Below, in pieces: positions 42,388 to 51,615 of a stretch of DNA of 64,000 bases; positions within the stretch are counted from its first letter, which is position 1; each line of letters opens with the position of its first letter. The translations under genes were made by a program, and so were the position numbers. The stretch is from Chitinophagaceae bacterium UBA7600. GTDB lineage: Bacteria > Bacteroidota > Bacteroidia > Chitinophagales > Chitinophagaceae. Under the pieces are notes generated by a model. The model saw nothing but the letters and a program-made list of their open reading frames with translations. It was not told where the DNA came from and searched no databases. The DNA is taken from contig DLKC01000026.1 of NCBI GenBank assembly GCA_002478885.1, positions 61,499-125,498 of the forward strand. Reading direction: 5' to 3'.

Positions 42388-43716
42388 TTACTCCGATCCC
42401 CGCAGTCGCTTTACACAATTACTAAGGCTCCTGAAATTGTGATAGGTTGCTTTCCAGATATGGCCCTTTTGCGCGGTAGCTTTTTCCGGTTCTTTATCGA
42501 GACCGCCTTCATACCAATCGCCGTGTACGTGGTCGACGAGATAAGTATTTACATAGCTCCAGAGCAGTAAAAATTTTTGGTAGTAGTTGTTCTTATCGTT
42601 GGGATAAGCATCCGCCATCAGCAATAAAGTATTCAGGCCTTCTGCCTGTGCCCACCAGTTCTTTGAATCGCGTATGATGGTGATACCTGTCCTGTTCCTG
42701 AAATAATATCCTTCATCATAAAAACCACCGGCTTTATCATCCCACCCGTTTTTTAATGCATGATCGACCGCAAGTTTTCCAATGCGCATGGTTGCTGTAT
42801 CATTTTGCAGTCCAAGCGCATGCGACGCTTCGAGCATTAGGTATGCCGTCTCCACATCGTGACCAAAAGAAACATGATCGAGATAACGGTGTTGCAGTAC
42901 CGATGCTTCATTTGAATCCCTAAAAGAAACATGCGACCAATCTGTATGAAAAAACAATTGCAGGTAGCCCTGTTTCGTCATCATCACATCGCGAACAAGC
43001 AAAAGCATTTCCTGCAAACGACTGCGCAGGAGATCATCTTTCCACACGTTATATAGTTCGGTGAATGCTTCGAGCAAATGAATAGAACTGTTCTGGTCTT
43101 TGTAACCAAGATCAGAAGTAGATGGGACAGACGCATCCCTTATAATCACGGACCCATCCCTGTTCAGGTGTTGAAAATATCCTTTGTATTGGGTGTCATG
43201 CGCGTGCCCGTCGAGCCAGTGAAATGCCTGCTTCGCCAGGCCGAGTGCAACCGTGTCTCCGCTCTCATGATAATATGCGGCCAATGCATAAATGCCAAAA
43301 GCATTGCCGTAAGCTTCTTTCATCGTACTCTTTACATTGCCTGCCCTGTCGGTAAGTGAATAAAATCCGCCGTAGGTTTTGTCCCACATCACCTCTTTTA
43401 AAAAAAGGAAACCATGCTGCGCAGCTTCTTTGAAGTAAGTGGAAGCGGGATAAGTTTCCGCAGCTTTCGAACATGTCCAAACGTGCCTTGCCTGTGTCAC
43501 GATCATTTTGTCCTGGTTGTCTGCAAGACTGAAATCGAAATTGAACGCGCTGACAAAGCCGCCATATATCGTGTCGATGCTTCGCGGATACCAGGGCCTT
43601 AGCAACTCGTTGCGTAGGGAATTCTCCATTTCATCCGCTAGCTTTAGCCTGTCTGCATGCTGGCTGTGGGCCGCGAAACTGATGAAAAAGAATAGAAGGA
43701 AAATATTTTTAGCCAC
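42388..43716 (-). CDS. Exported AGE-family (N-acylglucosamine 2-epimerase-like) enzyme
   Basis: About 442 residues of the (alpha/alpha)6-barrel AGE family. Motifs: ELLRPWYPRSIDTIYGGF near the mature start, VTQARHVWTCSKAAE, AFGIYALAAYYHES, DLGYKDQNSSIHLLEAFTELY, FGHDVETAYLMLEAS and WWAQAEGLNTLLLMADAYP. AGE enzymes epimerise or isomerise sugars such as mannose and GlcNAc. I favour a GTG start at 43716, which gives a signal peptide (AKNIFLLFFFISFAAHSQ). The longer ATG frame from 43836 overlaps the upstream gene and translates a dispersed repeat (43767-43786), so those 40 residues are probably not protein. Confidence 0.85.
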   Translation of the reverse strand: MAKNIFLLFFFISFAAHSQHADRLKLADEMENSLRNELLRPWYPRSIDTIYGGFVSAFNFDFSLADNQDKMIVTQARHVWTCSKAAETYPASTYFKEAAQHGFLFLKEVMWDKTYGGFYSLTDRAGNVKSTMKEAYGNAFGIYALAAYYHESGDTVALGLAKQAFHWLDGHAHDTQYKGYFQHLNRDGSVIIRDASVPSTSDLGYKDQNSSIHLLEAFTELYNVWKDDLLRSRLQEMLLLVRDVMMTKQGYLQLFFHTDWSHVSFRDSNEASVLQHRYLDHVSFGHDVETAYLMLEASHALGLQNDTATMRIGKLAVDHALKNGWDDKAGGFYDEGYYFRNRTGITIIRDSKNWWAQAEGLNTLLLMADAYPNDKNNYYQKFLLLWSYVNTYLVDHVHGDWYEGGLDKEPEKATAQKGHIWKATYHNFRSLSNCVKRLRGSE

Positions 43717-43766
43717 AGTGAAAAGCAATTTTTGATTGGTGAATGCTGCTGCCGGTAGCTGCCAAC

Positions 43767-43814
43767 GCACAAGAGTGCGACGCAACAGCAGATGCACAAA
43801 GAACTGAAGCCCGG
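43767..43814 (+). repeat. Dispersed repeat copy 16 (short form)
   Basis: GCACAAGAGTGCGACGCAAC at 43767-43786, 22-nt spacer, GCCCGG at 43809-43814, ending 12 nt from the stop codon of the 43827 gene. Confidence 0.8.
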
Positions 43815-43826
43815 TTAATAAATCTT

Positions 43827-45308
43827 CTAACTCCACAACCTGTCATGTGCACGCTTATCATCCCACTGGGGAGTTGGCGCAAAGTATGATTTGTCGCTAT
43901 CGATCAGGTGCTTCTTTACTTCATCATCGTTGAGTTCTATACCAAGTCCCGGCGCAGTAAGCGGCACCTGGGCAAAACCTTTTTCGAACAACTTGCGGCC
44001 ATCGGTGGTGCGGACAAGGTTTGGCCACCATTCGCTATCAAGGGAATGGTGCTCGAGCGCAAGGAAGTTTTGCGTTGCTGCTGCGCAATGTACATTGGCC
44101 ATAAATGAAACCGGCGTACCTGCAAAATGCATCGCCATCGCTACACCTTTTTCTTCCGCATAATCGCCGATACGTTTTGTCTCGAGCAACCCACCCGACG
44201 TTGCAAGATCGGGATGTATGATGTCAACAGCATGTTGGTCGATCATTGGTTTAAACGTTTGCAAAAGGTAAATGTCTTCGCCCGTAAGCAGGGGCGTATC
44301 AAGCGCATCAGAAATTGTTTTCAGCTGGTCGGTAAACTCCCATGGCACCATGTCTTCGAGCCAGGCAAGCCGGTATTTGTCAACGGCCTTACCAAAACGA
44401 ATGGCATTGTTGAGATCGAAGTGGCCGTAGTGGTCGGAAGAAAGCGGGATGTTATAACCCACCACATCACGCACATCGCTGATGATCTTAGCCATCGCAT
44501 CAAGCCCTTTTTCTGTTATTTGAATTCCTGTGAAAGGATGCTTGGTATTGGCGTAAGAATCGTAGCCGCCAGACCATTGAGCCAGCCCTTCGCCCCAGAA
44601 ATCTGCATTGACCAATGCGCCGGGAATCTTTTTTATTTCACCGATGGAAATATCCATCTTTAACCATGTCATACCCTGTACTTCGAGCCGGTGTTTAATG
44701 CGGGCCTTGAATTCGTCGAAAGTATCGGCCTCAGGTGTGTCGGCATAGAGCCTTACTTTATCGCGGTACCTGCCACCGAGCAATTGCCATGCAGGCACAT
44801 TATATGCTTTGCCACAGAGATCCCATAGCGCCATTTCAACGGCGCATACACCGCCGCCCTGCCGGCTTTGCCCGCCAAATTGTTTGATTGTTTTAAAGAG
44901 CATTTCAACATTGCAGGGGTTCTGGCCGAGTATACGGCTTTTCAACATTAATGCGTAGCGCTCATCTGCACCGTCACGCACCTCGCCAAGCCCGTAAATG
45001 CCCTGGTTGGTATCGATGCGGATAATAGGCGTGCGGCCAACATTCTGTACCACGCAATAACGCATGTCGGTTATTTTCAAATCAGACGGACTCGAAAATC
45101 TTTTCACTCCCGAAGTGCTTCTGGCAACCACGTCTTCAATTGGCGCGAACAGGAAAGCACCGCCCAGTGTAATGCCGCCAAGTGTGGCCTTCTTTAGAAA
45201 TGAGCGGCGGTTATTGTCTTCATTCCCTTCTTGTAGTGGCGATATATTTTCTATTGTTTCGGGTTCTGTTAAACCCCATTTATGCAAAACTTTTTGTGAA
45301 GGAGTCAT
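43827..45308 (-). CDS. Tat-exported enolase-superfamily enzyme (mandelate racemase/sugar-acid dehydratase type)
   Basis: 493 residues. A twin-arginine signal is present (RRSFLKKATLGGITLGG at about residues 34-50) after an unusually long charged leader. The catalytic barrel shows the N-terminal capping domain (DMRYCVVQNVGRTPIIRIDTNQG), KMDIS with the catalytic Lys, metal ligands in SSDHYGH (Asp), LAWLEDM (Glu) and LLTGEDI (Glu), DIIHPDLATSGG, and the general-base His in MAMHFAGTP. This set fits acid-sugar dehydratases of the mandelate racemase group. Substrate unknown. Lies between an exported AGE-like and an exported RraA-like protein. Confidence 0.9.
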   Translation of the reverse strand: MTPSQKVLHKWGLTEPETIENISPLQEGNEDNNRRSFLKKATLGGITLGGAFLFAPIEDVVARSTSGVKRFSSPSDLKITDMRYCVVQNVGRTPIIRIDTNQGIYGLGEVRDGADERYALMLKSRILGQNPCNVEMLFKTIKQFGGQSRQGGGVCAVEMALWDLCGKAYNVPAWQLLGGRYRDKVRLYADTPEADTFDEFKARIKHRLEVQGMTWLKMDISIGEIKKIPGALVNADFWGEGLAQWSGGYDSYANTKHPFTGIQITEKGLDAMAKIISDVRDVVGYNIPLSSDHYGHFDLNNAIRFGKAVDKYRLAWLEDMVPWEFTDQLKTISDALDTPLLTGEDIYLLQTFKPMIDQHAVDIIHPDLATSGGLLETKRIGDYAEEKGVAMAMHFAGTPVSFMANVHCAAATQNFLALEHHSLDSEWWPNLVRTTDGRKLFEKGFAQVPLTAPGLGIELNDDEVKKHLIDSDKSYFAPTPQWDDKRAHDRLWS

Positions 45309-45405
45309 GATAATATTTTTTATAAATGTTGAGTTGTTCGTGCTTAAGTGTTAACGGTAAAGGCTGTAATAAATTTATCATCTGCATGCTGATTGGCTAT
45401 CCCAA

Positions 45406-46329
45406 CTACCAGTTTTTATCTTTCATGTATTTGTCAAGTTCTTCCCGGCTCATCGGTAGTTTATCTTTGTGTTCATCGAGCCATTGTTTAAAATCGGCTT
45501 TTATTTCAAGTGTCCACTCACGGTCTATTTGTCCGGGTGTGTATTTACCTTCTCTTAAACGTTGGTGGCCAAAGTCGTCTGTTAGCGCAATAAACTCGGC
45601 TTTTAAAACCAATTCATCAACCAGGTATGCGGGGATAAAAATTACGCCGCCTTTTTTCGCCAGCACAACATCGCCCGGCAGCACCGTTGCACGCCCGATT
45701 CTTATGGGCACATTGATGCCCGTCATCATCATCTGCTGAATGTAAGAAGGGTCATAACCTTTTATCCAGCCATTAAATCCTTTGATCTCTTCGAGCCCTT
45801 CTATATCACGCACGGAACCATAGAAGATCACGCCGCGATGCGATTTTGCGTAGATGGAATTGCCCAGGTTATCGCCTATCAATGTACCATCGGCCACTTT
45901 ATCGTAGCTGTCCGCGACATATACGTCACCATTTTTCAGCACATCGATGGGCCATGAGTTTGGAGCGCCAACACGGCCCTCTTCTTTGCCTTTATCTTTT
46001 ATGAGTTTATCCATATCGGCGCGCATCGGCATATACTGTGCGGTAACCACGCGGCCCGTCATTACGCTGTCGGGATTAATGATCATCCAGTCGCCTTCGA
46101 ACTGGTTATTGAAACCTTTCTCACGCAGAATGCCCCAGGCTTCTTCCATCGAAACGTTTTTCAGGCGTTCCAAGATCTGGTCAGATACATGTGGCCGGCC
46201 ATCGGCGGTACGCTCTCCTTTCCAGTCAGGTGTAAGTGTTCTAATTTGTTCGGATGTTAGCGTAATCTGTTGCGTACGTCCCACAAAAAATGCTAGCAAC
46301 AAAAATGACAGGCAAAGTTTTTGTTTCAT
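45406..46329 (-). CDS. Exported RraA-family protein
   Basis: 307 residues with a signal peptide (MKQKLCLSFLLLAFFVGRTQQ). The C-terminal 200 residues carry the RraA/HMG-aldolase-like fold: DVYVADSYDKVADGTLIGDNLGNSIYAKSHRGVIFYGSVRDIEGL near 160 and NVPIRIGRATVLPGDVVLAKKGGVIFIPAYLVDEL near 235. The metal-binding region GSVRDIEGL corresponds to the R-D pair used by 4-hydroxy-4-methyl-2-oxoglutarate aldolases. The N-terminal 100 residues are an extra domain. It is likely co-transcribed with the enolase-type gene (98 nt downstream) and could cleave the keto-acid that dehydration produces; that link is inference. Confidence 0.87.
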   Translation of the reverse strand: MKQKLCLSFLLLAFFVGRTQQITLTSEQIRTLTPDWKGERTADGRPHVSDQILERLKNVSMEEAWGILREKGFNNQFEGDWMIINPDSVMTGRVVTAQYMPMRADMDKLIKDKGKEEGRVGAPNSWPIDVLKNGDVYVADSYDKVADGTLIGDNLGNSIYAKSHRGVIFYGSVRDIEGLEEIKGFNGWIKGYDPSYIQQMMMTGINVPIRIGRATVLPGDVVLAKKGGVIFIPAYLVDELVLKAEFIALTDDFGHQRLREGKYTPGQIDREWTLEIKADFKQWLDEHKDKLPMSREELDKYMKDKNW

Positions 46330-46374
46330 CGTTAGTCGGTTGTTTATGCAGAATTATTTGAAAAATATATGGAG

Positions 46375-46423
46375 CCCGGCTTCTGCGCTTTGTGGCATCG
46401 CCTGTTGCGTCGCACTCGTGTAC
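46375..46423 (-). repeat. Dispersed repeat copy 17 (short form)
   Basis: GTTGCGTCGCACTCGTGTAC at 46404-46423 (two mismatches), 23-nt spacer, CCCGGC at 46375-46380. It shares GATGCCACAA in its spacer with copy 19. Confidence 0.85.
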
Positions 46424-46489
46424 TCCAGCAATCATGGCATCCATCACCGCTTTGAAGTTACAGTAATCAATAATAAGAGCTGCTCAACA

Positions 46490-47404
46490 TTATAGATTAA
46501 TTTCTTTGAGGCTTACTCTTTTTGAGCCAACAGAAAGCTCGTGCGGCAAACCGTGCTTTAAAGCATAGTTCTTTACTGTGTGTCCGATCGGGAAATCAAA
46601 GCAAACAGGATAGTTATATTCTTTTACCTTGTCGTAAAGAATGGAGTAAATGTCTGAGCCAAAAGGAATAGTCGTGTCTTTCATTTCGGTGAAGCTTCCA
46701 AAAATAATTCCGGCCAGCCTATCCAGTTTGCCTGCCCGCTTTAACTGCATCATCATGCGGTCGGTGTTGTATAAATATTCTCCCACATCTTCAAGGAAAA
46801 GGAGATTATCCCTGCTGTCAATCTCTGAAGCAGTGCCAATACCATGAACGACCATTGCAAGGTTGCCGCCCACAAGCATGCCGCTTGCTTTTCCTTTCCT
46901 GTTCAGTTCATGCGGAGTGCAGGAGTAAGTATATTTTTTACCCGTTAATGCTTTTTGCAAAGAGTGTACATATTCCGTTTTGAAACCTTCATCGTTAAAA
47001 GCACCGGCCATGGGTGAATGCAGCGATGCGACTTTTGTTCTTGAAAAAAGATGTGCATGCAACAGGGTTATATCGCTGTACCCGATTATCCACTTTGGAT
47101 GCTTTGTGAATTGCCTGAAATCGAGCTGGTCAATAATGCGACTCAGTCCGTAACCGCCGCGGCCGCAAAGAATCGCTTTCACTTCTTTGTCATCAAGCAT
47201 TTGCTGAAGGTCTTCCAGGCGTTGTTCGTCTGTGCCTGAGAAATAATGAAACTGGCTGCCGGCAGTTTTCCCGGGCTTTACTTTAAATCCCCATTGCTGC
47301 AAAACCTCTATGCACATATTCATTCTCGCAAAAGGCATATAACCTGAAGGACAAACGATAGCGATAGTATCGTGCTTTTGCAGGTATGGAGGGATTTTTA
47401 TCAT
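46490..47404 (-). CDS. LD-carboxypeptidase (peptidase S66)
   Basis: 304 residues, no signal peptide. S66 catalytic set: nucleophile Ser in GYSDITLLHAH near residue 110, Glu in LFLEDVGEYLYNTDRMM, and His in FDFPIGHTVKN near 275. The enzyme removes the terminal D-Ala from L-Ala-D-Glu-mDAP-D-Ala tetrapeptides during peptidoglycan recycling. Cytoplasmic by prediction. Divergent from metG. Confidence 0.93.
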   Translation of the reverse strand: MIKIPPYLQKHDTIAIVCPSGYMPFARMNMCIEVLQQWGFKVKPGKTAGSQFHYFSGTDEQRLEDLQQMLDDKEVKAILCGRGGYGLSRIIDQLDFRQFTKHPKWIIGYSDITLLHAHLFSRTKVASLHSPMAGAFNDEGFKTEYVHSLQKALTGKKYTYSCTPHELNRKGKASGMLVGGNLAMVVHGIGTASEIDSRDNLLFLEDVGEYLYNTDRMMMQLKRAGKLDRLAGIIFGSFTEMKDTTIPFGSDIYSILYDKVKEYNYPVCFDFPIGHTVKNYALKHGLPHELSVGSKRVSLKEINL

Positions 47405-47464
47405 TCAGCAATATTAGAAATTCTGCCGTTAAGTTGCGGGTTTCGGCAAATGGCACGATTTGGC

Positions 47465-47472
47465 TATTTTTG
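47465..47472 (+). promoter_or_regulatory. -7 promoter box for metG
   Basis: TATTTTTG, with TTTCG about 20 nt upstream as a possible -33 element. The start codon lies 104 nt downstream, with repeat copy 18 in between. Confidence 0.45.
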
Positions 47473-47500
47473 CGGCCCTCATTGCACCAAAGAACAGGAT

Positions 47501-47543
47501 GCACGAATGAGTGATGCCGGATAAGCCTGCACCACAGCAAAAC
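47501..47543 (+). repeat. Dispersed repeat copy 18 (long form) in the metG leader
   Basis: GCACGAATGAGTGA, the 23-nt insert (47515-47537) with a TGCCGG arm and a degraded partner, then CAAAAC. Lies between the metG promoter box and ATG 47577. GCCGGG box degraded to GCATAG. Confidence 0.65.
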
Positions 47544-47576
47544 TGGCGCTGAGTTAAGATTTAAAGCATAGTAAAA

Positions 47577-49697
47577 ATGAGTGATTACAAAAGAATATTA
47601 GTAACAGCAGCTTTGCCTTACGCAAATGGTCCCGTTCATATCGGGCACCTGGCGGGTTGCTATTTGCCAGCTGATATTTACGTGCGTTATCAGCGTGCAC
47701 AAAAACGCGATGTGAAATTTGTGGGAGGTAGCGACGAACATGGCGTGCCCATTACCATTCGCGCTATGAAAGAGGGTATTACGCCCCAGCAGGTAGTTGA
47801 TAAGTATCATGCGATCATCAAAGAAAGCATGGAGCAGATGGGTATCTCATTTGACATTTATTCACGCACATCCAATAAAGTGCATCATGAAACATCGCAG
47901 GATTTTTTCAAAAATCTGTATGATAAAAACCTGTTTGAAGAAAAAGTAACCGAACAGTTTTATGATGAAAAAGCAAAAACTTTTCTTGCCGACAGGTATA
48001 TCACAGGCACCTGCCCCGTGTGTGCAAATCCTAACGCTTACGGCGACCAGTGTGAAAAATGCGGCTCTTCCCTGAGCCCGGAACAACTGATCAACCCAAG
48101 AAGCACATTAAGCGATGCTGTGCCCGTAAAAAAAGAAACAAAGCACTGGTATTTTCCTTTGCAGCATTACGAAGCATGGCTGAAAGAATGGATCATTGAC
48201 GGGCATAAGGAATGGAAGAACAATGTATATGGCCAATGTAAAAGCTGGCTGGATAACGGTTTGCAAAGCCGCGCCATGACACGCGACAGTAGTTGGGGCA
48301 TCAAGGTACCGCTGCCAGATGCCGAAGGCAAAGTGTTGTATGTTTGGTTCGATGCGCCCATTGGCTACATAAGCGCCACGAAGGAACTCACAGAAAACTG
48401 GGCCGATTACTGGTGCAAGGACGACACAAAGCTTGTGCACTTTATTGGTAAGGACAATATCGTTTTCCATTGCATTATTTTCCCTGCAATGCTTAAGGCC
48501 CATGGCAATTTTGTGTTGCCGGATAACGTTCCCGCCAACGAATTTTTAAATATCGAAGGCGATAAGGTTTCAACCAGCCGCAACTGGGCAGTGTGGGTGC
48601 ATGAATACATCAAAGACTTTCCGGGCTGCGAAGATGTGCTGCGTTATGTGCTTTGCAGCAATGCCCCGGAAACCAAGGACAATGACTTTACCTGGAAAGG
48701 TTTCCAGGATGCCAATAACAGCGAACTGGCGAGCATTTTCGGCAACTTTGTAAACAGGACCTTTGTACTGATGCATAAACTATGCGGCGGCAAGGTTCCA
48801 AAGCTGTACGAAGAGATGATGGATGACAAAGACCGGCAGATTATCGCAGACATAAAAGCGGCAAAGGAAAAAGTGGAGAACCTCATTGAGCAATACAAAT
48901 TCCGCGATGCCTTGTTTGAAGTGATTGATCTCTCCCGCAAAGGCAATAAATACATGCAGGAAAAAGAACCCTGGATCGTGGCAAAATCATTGGCAGAAAA
49001 TGCGGACGCACAGAAAAGCATTGACAACTGTCTGCACATTTGTTTGCAACTGACCGCTAATCTCGCAATACTCATCAATCCTTTTCTGCCTAATACAGCA
49101 AAGAAAATGCTAGGCATGATGAAGGTAGTTGATAAAATGCTCGAATGGCAAAATGCCGGCAGTATTAATCTGTTAAGTGTTGGCTATAGCTTGAGAGCGC
49201 CGGAAATATTATTCAGGAAAATTGAGGACAGCGAAATAACAACACAAATAGAAAAATTAAAATCAGGACTGGTGAAACCAGTACAGGAGCCTACAAGCGA
49301 CAAGCCACAAGTTACAAGTGACAACTCACAGGAAACAACGGAAGAAAAAGCGGTTGCAAGCAACGTAAAGCCCGAAATTGTTTATGATGATTTTGCGAAG
49401 CTCGATCTTAAAGTAGGTAAAATAGTTGCCGCGGAAAAGGTTGAAAAAGCAGACAAGCTTTTAAAGTTGTCCGTTGATCTTGGTTTTGAAACAAGAACCA
49501 TCGTGTCGGGTATTGCCTTGCATTTTAAACCGGAAGATATCGTAGGCAAGCAGGTGGTGATCGTTGCCAATCTTGCTCCAAGAAAAATGCGTGGTATTGA
49601 AAGCAATGGAATGATTTTAATGGCCGAAGATGCCGGAGGCAAGTTGCACTTTATTAATCCCGAACAGGACATTAATCCAGGTGCAGGCGTAAGCTAA
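47577..49697 (+). CDS. metG: Methionyl-tRNA synthetase
   Basis: 706 residues. Class I synthetase: VHIGH at 20-24, zinc site [17 protein letters not shown] near 143-160 (four Cys, MetG1 type with knuckle), and the KMSKS loop as GDKVSTSRN near 329. The anticodon-binding helix bundle spans about 390-550. A linker (about 565-600) contains a 7-nt tandem DNA repeat (49293-49334). The last 105 residues are a Trbp111/EMAP-II-like tRNA-binding domain ([39 protein letters not shown]). Single-gene unit with its own terminator; its leader carries a copy of the dispersed repeat. Confidence 0.96.
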   Translation: MSDYKRILVTAALPYANGPVHIGHLAGCYLPADIYVRYQRAQKRDVKFVGGSDEHGVPITIRAMKEGITPQQVVDKYHAIIKESMEQMGISFDIYSRTSNKVHHETSQDFFKNLYDKNLFEEKVTEQFYDEKAKTFLADRYITGTCPVCANPNAYGDQCEKCGSSLSPEQLINPRSTLSDAVPVKKETKHWYFPLQHYEAWLKEWIIDGHKEWKNNVYGQCKSWLDNGLQSRAMTRDSSWGIKVPLPDAEGKVLYVWFDAPIGYISATKELTENWADYWCKDDTKLVHFIGKDNIVFHCIIFPAMLKAHGNFVLPDNVPANEFLNIEGDKVSTSRNWAVWVHEYIKDFPGCEDVLRYVLCSNAPETKDNDFTWKGFQDANNSELASIFGNFVNRTFVLMHKLCGGKVPKLYEEMMDDKDRQIIADIKAAKEKVENLIEQYKFRDALFEVIDLSRKGNKYMQEKEPWIVAKSLAENADAQKSIDNCLHICLQLTANLAILINPFLPNTAKKMLGMMKVVDKMLEWQNAGSINLLSVGYSLRAPEILFRKIEDSEITTQIEKLKSGLVKPVQEPTSDKPQVTSDNSQETTEEKAVASNVKPEIVYDDFAKLDLKVGKIVAAEKVEKADKLLKLSVDLGFETRTIVSGIALHFKPEDIVGKQVVIVANLAPRKMRGIESNGMILMAEDAGGKLHFINPEQDINPGAGVS
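49293..49334 (+). repeat. Heptanucleotide tandem repeat inside metG
   Basis: Six consecutive 7-nt units: ACAAGCG, ACAAGCC, ACAAGTT, ACAAGTG, ACAACTC, ACAGGAA. The unit length is not a multiple of three, yet the frame stays open, encoding a hydrophilic linker. Confidence 0.7.
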
Positions 49698-49715
49698 ACG
49701 AAAATATTTTTATTT

Positions 49716-49742
49716 AAGCCCCGCAATGCCGGGGCTTTTTTA
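49716..49742 (+). terminator. Rho-independent terminator of metG
   Basis: Stem GCCCCG (49718-49723) / CGGGGC (49730-49735), extended by AA/TT, followed by at least five Ts. Confidence 0.85.
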
Positions 49743-49782
49743 TTCGGCTTACATTCGTAGTCAATCAGAAAACATCATTATT

Positions 49783-50649
49783 ATGAAAATAGGATTTATT
49801 GGCCTCGGCAACCTCGGTGCGCCCATCGCAGAAAATGTATTGCAAAAGAATCCTGGCATGTTTGTATACAACCGTACCGTATCCAAAGCACAACCACTCG
49901 CCGATAAAGGCGCCATAATTTGCAGCAATGTAAAGGAACTGGCCACCTCATGTGATATAGTGTTTAGCATGGTAGCAGACGATGCTGCGTTAAATCACAT
50001 CACGCTAGGCGAAAACGGTATTGCAACCAATCTGAAAGCGGGCGGCATACATATCTCCATGAGTACAATTTTACCGGAGACGGCCTCACAGTTGCGAACG
50101 GTTCACCAGCTTCATAACAGCTATTATGTTGCCGCACCTGTGATGGGCAGACCAGAAGCAGCCCGGATACGCAAACTCAATTTTCTGTTATCCGGCGACC
50201 CTGCAGCGGCAGCCATAGCAAAACCACTGCTTGAGGATGCTGGTGCCGTTAATGTTTGGGACTTCGGGACAGAAACACAGGCAGCTAACGTTGCAAAACT
50301 TTGCAGCAATTTCCTTATTATTTCTGCCATACAGGCGATGGCCGAAAGCATCAACCTGGCAAAACAAAGTGGCATCGACCCGCAGGTTTGGATGAACATG
50401 CTTACACAAACGCTCTTTGCCGCACCCATTTACAATACTTATTCAGCTTTCCTTATGAAGGGGCAGTTTCAGCCCGCAGCATTTAGTTTGAAACTTGGGC
50501 TAAAAGATGTGAACCTTGTGCTGGAGCAGGCGGCTGAAACCAACACAAATATGCCGCTTGGAAAATTATTACAACAACAATTACAGGAATGCATGGCCAA
50601 TGGCTTGGGTGACTACGATTGGACGGCCATAGCACTGGCATTGAAGTAA
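49783..50649 (+). CDS. 3-hydroxyisobutyrate dehydrogenase-like oxidoreductase
   Basis: 288 residues from ATG 49783. NAD(P)-binding motif IGFIGLGNLGAPIAENV at residues 3-19 with VYNRT after beta-2 (favouring NADP), the substrate-binding loop region HISMSTILPETA, and the catalytic Lys in NVAKLCSNFLI near 170. It belongs to the beta-hydroxyacid dehydrogenase family (3-hydroxyisobutyrate, tartronate semialdehyde and glyoxylate/succinic semialdehyde reductases). Substrate not assigned. The frame from 49726 includes the metG terminator and is rejected. Confidence 0.9.
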   Translation: MKIGFIGLGNLGAPIAENVLQKNPGMFVYNRTVSKAQPLADKGAIICSNVKELATSCDIVFSMVADDAALNHITLGENGIATNLKAGGIHISMSTILPETASQLRTVHQLHNSYYVAAPVMGRPEAARIRKLNFLLSGDPAAAAIAKPLLEDAGAVNVWDFGTETQAANVAKLCSNFLIISAIQAMAESINLAKQSGIDPQVWMNMLTQTLFAAPIYNTYSAFLMKGQFQPAAFSLKLGLKDVNLVLEQAAETNTNMPLGKLLQQQLQECMANGLGDYDWTAIALALK

Positions 50650-50795
50650 TACCTTTTTGCCCCCGCCTTCCCTGCACATGACATTAGCTAATTACGCTTA
50701 GTGCCTTGCACACTTCGGTGTTGCTTTCACGTCAGCATCCACAATTGTTTAGAGCCTTTGCATAAACAAAACAGTCTTCCTGTTGTTATTCCAGC

Positions 50796-51488
50796 ATGGC
50801 AAATGTTTTAATCATCGGCGCTTCTTCGGGAATAGGGAGGCAGCTTGCATTGCAACTGGCAGCAACAGGAAATAATGTCTACGCAACTTATCGTACCCGC
50901 CAGGTTGAGGATAACAATAATCTTCAGTATTTTCCATACGATGTGTTGGATGAAAGTGCCAGCTTGCATTTTCTGCCAGGAAAATTAGATGGGTTTGTCT
51001 ATTGCCCCGGCAGCATTAACCTTCGCCCGTTTGCAAGAATAAAACCAGAAGATTTTACAAAAGACTTCGAACTCAATGTTACCGGCGCAGTAAGAACACT
51101 ACAGCTTGCAATGCCATCACTAAAAGCAGCAGACAATGCCTCGGTTGTTCTATTCTCTACAGTTGCAGTCCAGGCCGGATTAAATTTTCATTCGCAGGTG
51201 GCTGCCTCAAAAGGCGCAGTGGAAGGTTTTACAAGGGCGCTTGCCGCCGAACTCGCACCCAAAATAAGAGTTAACTGCATTGCACCATCGCTTACCGATA
51301 CAACACTTGCTACGGCGTTATTGAACAGCCCCGAAAAAAGGGAAACAAGTGCACAACGACATCCGTTGAAAAGAGTTGGCCGTGCAACAGACATTGCGAA
51401 CATGGCGGCATTCCTGCTTTCTTCAGACACGGGTTGGGTTACTGGCCAGGTAGTGCATATAGATGGCGGCATGTCAGCTATCCGGTAA
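50796..51488 (+). CDS. SDR-family protein with an atypical active site
   Basis: 230 residues. Cofactor motif IIGASSGIGRQ at residues 6-16 and the C-terminal PLKRVGRATDIANMAAFLLSSDTGWVTGQVVHIDGGMSAIR are normal for SDRs. The active site is unusual: after the Ser strand (VVLFSTVAVQ) the expected Tyr-x3-Lys is VAASK, with Val at the Tyr position and a His three residues earlier (FHSQVAASKG). I recall a subgroup of SDRs with this His-containing motif. Cofactor binding is likely, classical reductase chemistry is uncertain. Confidence 0.87.
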   Translation: MANVLIIGASSGIGRQLALQLAATGNNVYATYRTRQVEDNNNLQYFPYDVLDESASLHFLPGKLDGFVYCPGSINLRPFARIKPEDFTKDFELNVTGAVRTLQLAMPSLKAADNASVVLFSTVAVQAGLNFHSQVAASKGAVEGFTRALAAELAPKIRVNCIAPSLTDTTLATALLNSPEKRETSAQRHPLKRVGRATDIANMAAFLLSSDTGWVTGQVVHIDGGMSAIR

Positions 51489-51615
51489 GTTTTATTCCTG
51501 TATACCACCTGCTTTTGTTAAACCTTTTTGAATACATTGTTACCAGGTAGTTATAAATGTATACTCCGTGTTACTTTTTCTTTTATCGTGGCTCGTATAA
51601 GTAAAAGAAAAACTT

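Noticed and set aside
50701..50720. GCACACTT stretch resembling the repeat core
   Set aside because: Only about 12 of 20 positions agree and neither second box nor hairpin is present.
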